Part shown: in pieces, positions 61,850-64,000 of the stretch | How the letters are laid out: every line of letters begins with the position of its first letter | How positions within the stretch are numbered: position 1 is the stretch's first letter | NCBI GenBank assembly: GCA_008711295.1 | Contig: VUYV01000074.1 | Coordinates: 3,390,797-3,454,796 of the forward strand | Direction: 5' to 3' | Source of the DNA: Anarhynchus alexandrinus | Lineage: Eukaryota; Chordata; Aves; Charadriiformes; Charadriidae | DNA: 64,000 nucleotides | Notes under the pieces: generated by a model | The model's database searches: none | Told to the model about the DNA's origin: nothing | What the model saw: only the letters and a program-made list of their open reading frames with translations | Position numbers and translations under genes: made by a program

Positions 61850-62310
61850 GATCTCTCCACCTCTAGCAGGTCACAGTCCCCTGTGTCTTTAACCAGTTAG
61901 TATTATTTTTATATTTAACCCACCAGTGTCTCCCCAAACCACAGCCCCCCTGTTTTTACACAAAGCACCCTCGTTCTCTCCACACATCTTTAACGTTTTG
62001 TCCCAACAGTGTAGGAGGAATTTATGTTGAGTTTCTTGCCTGCTGTGTTCTCCAGTTCATTCTAAGCACTGCTGCTGTCCAGAGTATTGTACTCTCCCTC
62101 AATTTTGCATATGCAGGTAGTACAATAAATTGTTTGAATGGGCCCAGCTCCCAGAGGGGTTTAAACCACTTTCTAATGTTTATTACTCGGAGAGATCTGT
62201 ACATTTCATTATTGGAGATTTTATGTTTATTACCAGGTTATTGATAAAAATGCTGAGAAGTATTGGACCAATACTGGGCTCTGCAGGGTGCTGGGATATC
62301 CTCGAGTAAG
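61850..62310 (-). mobile_element. Ancient CR1/L3-like fragment
   Basis: Reverse-oriented old CR1-like text, including TTATTACCAGGTTATTGATA, AAAATGCTGAGAAGTATTGG and ACCAATACTGGGCTCTGCAG. Strongly diverged with no open frame; limits are uncertain. Confidence 0.55.
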
Positions 62311-64000
62311 TAAGTGTGCATTGGCAGATCTTGGGATGGTGCATTCTTTGCAAACCCAGTAGTCAGCACTTGAACTGCCTTTTGCCTTCTTATATCTCTT
62401 CTAGGCTTATTCCTCTAGTTTCTCAGTTTGAACTAAGTCAAGTCATACTACAAGTCTGATACTAAACAAAAAAGATGGTTCTTAATCCAAATATGCCATA
62501 AATGTTGGCAAGACAAGGGAAAAGTTGGTTCCCTGTTTTGTATTTCAAGTTTGTACCTGAAATGTACAGCTATAAGCTCTATTAAAAAAAAAAAAAAAGG
62601 AAAAGTTTCAAATCCTCTGTGTGAACTGAAAGTAAATGAACATGCAAACCAAGTGTCTGTGCTTTGCATCTGTTTTCTCAGTTCTTTTTCCAAGCATCTG
62701 TATAAATCTGATAGGAGTTCCTGATGTGGACCTTCACAGCTGAGCACTCAGTCAAGGATACAAATGAAATCCAGATTTGCAAAATGCGATTTTAGAAGTA
62801 CTCTGCAGTTAATGCAGTATCAGCCTGATAGTGACGCTTTCAGTCAGGCCACTTTATGCACCCAGTATTCAGGGAAAATTTTAGGTTGGGAAGGAGTCAG
62901 GGTTTGGCTTTGTGTAATATTCTGAATGCATTTGGGGACAGACTTGATTTTCTCCCTGGCGTGGTGGGATCTTGTTGTGTGTTTGTGCATGGGTTTTTTG
63001 TTTGTTTGTTTGTTTTTTTGGGTTTTTTTTTGTTTGTTTGTTTCTGGAATACCAAACAGCTTGTTTGTAGCAAACTTTTGACATGCAGATCTGGACTCCG
63101 GCCCTGCAGACAGTTAAGGAAGGGAAATAATGCCACCTTATGTCCTGATTTGTCACTGCCGAGCCTGATATCTGGTTCAAGTCAAACGCATTAAGAGCAA
63201 GCAGTGCTATGGACTGAGTTCCCCCTGCTTTCCGGAGTTACTTCCACTTGGTCAGAAAGAATATGAGATGAATGTGAAATGCTTGGTGTATTGGTAGAGA
63301 TTTGACAGCATCAAAGAACAGGAAGAAGGAAAAAAAAAAAAAGGACAATTCGGTCCCAAAACCCTGCGAAGGTCATACTGCCAGTCTTCAAACCTGTGAA
63401 TGTTTACATAAAACACTTCCTGCGTTATTAGTCAGTTAGATATAATCTATAAGTGCAAAACATCTTAGGCAAGTGTTGCTGATTTGAAAATTAGCGCATC
63501 AAATTTAAAAGATTTTAAAATGACAGTAAAAGTGGAACTGCATTGGAAACATACATTTGCAGGCAGTATACTTCCCTTTGCTTTTGGCTGTTGCTTTATA
63601 TTTCTGCTATTTGATCAGGGTTTTCTACAAAAACCTAAATGTTTTAGAGAATACAGTTATTATCTGAAATTTAGTATGAATGTATTTTATAGAAGTAGTT
63701 CAAGTAGCAGGAGCTAATTGAGCATTAAAACGGCTAGATTTAAAATTAACGTTTAAAACGGGTCTCTGATTATTGGTTTATAGTCCCAATTATTTGGAGG
63801 GGAAAAAGCGTGATTTAAGAATTAAGGGATACAATTCAAGTTTCTGCGTGTGCACATCGCGTTTCATTACTTTATTCTGCCAGCATGGCAGTTAGTGTTA
63901 GCCCTTTTTTCTAAACACAGGTCAGATGCCCGCTTAGCTGATTGGCTCTGAAGTGAAGCATTAAAGAAAATTGGTAAATATTCTGGATTTACTAGACTTT
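62311..64000. other. Intergenic, no gene recognised
   Basis: AT-rich with A runs at 62583-62597 and 63331-63342 and the (TTTG)n tract. No gene seen up to the window edge. Confidence 0.65.
62994..63043 (+). repeat. (TTTG)n / T-rich tract
   Basis: Two (TTTG)n blocks separated by T7GGGT9. Confidence 0.9.

Noticed and set aside
1..64000. OSTN or IL1RAP, expected neighbours of GMNC
   Set aside because: No peptide resembling the osteocrin natriuretic motif or IL-1 receptor domains was seen; they must lie outside the window.
1..64000. CRISPR array, phage or operon-type system
   Set aside because: No regularly spaced direct repeats with unique spacers and no prokaryotic gene structure. The DNA is vertebrate.

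Overview
The window looks like avian nuclear DNA. It carries several truncated CR1 LINE 3' ends, two of them ending in the ATTCTATGAT-type tail, and a 415-bp solo LTR with TG/CA ends and a 5-bp target duplication. It is mostly AT-rich non-coding sequence with a few sharp GC-rich islands. I recognise one protein-coding gene with confidence.

That gene is GMNC (GEMC1, geminin coiled-coil domain containing), on the minus strand from about 33220 down to 28265. It can be assembled into five coding exons (33220-33218, 32302-32158, 32057-31972, 30535-30419, 28909-28265) with consensus splice sites and matching phases. They give 331 codons plus a stop, close to my recollection of the mammalian length (about 334 residues). 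The initiator ATG sits alone as the last three bases of exon 1. Exons 2 and 3 lie in a CpG island and are separated by a 100-bp intron. Exon 4 encodes the geminin-type coiled coil. Exon 5 encodes the C-terminal region that ends in the conserved basic/aromatic tail. From knowledge of the family, GMNC is a nuclear regulator that works with E2F4/5-DP1 at the top of the multiciliated-cell programme.

Layout: 1-5780 has no recognised gene but holds a promoter-plus-exon-like unit at 3430-4020. The solo LTR is at 5786-6200. 6206-21830 is non-coding with CR1 copies at about 12.1-12.6 and 16.2-16.5 kb. 21.83-22.35 kb is a CpG island followed by a degenerate 20-bp tandem array. 22.35-28.2 kb is non-coding. 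28.2-33.4 kb is GMNC. 34.85-35.3 kb is a second CpG island with a promoter-like CRE/CCAAT/YY1 series reading on the minus strand, towards GMNC. 35.3-64 kb is gene-poor, with CR1 fragments at about 36.9, 38.5, 39.2, 48.0, 51.4 and 61.9 kb and several blocks that look like conserved regulatory DNA (46.8-47.0, 52.7-53.1, 60.5-60.9 kb).

I see no evidence of a CRISPR, phage, operon or other prokaryotic-type system. The items most worth following up are the fragile exon 1-3 structure of GMNC, the minus-oriented CpG-island promoter at 35.2 kb, the 20-bp periodic E-box array at 22.2 kb, the homeodomain-site block with a 45-nt inverted repeat at 52.7-53.1 kb, and the promoter/ORF/splice-donor unit at 3.5-4.0 kb. 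Conservation, expression and repeat-library checks were not possible here, so regulatory calls are inference.
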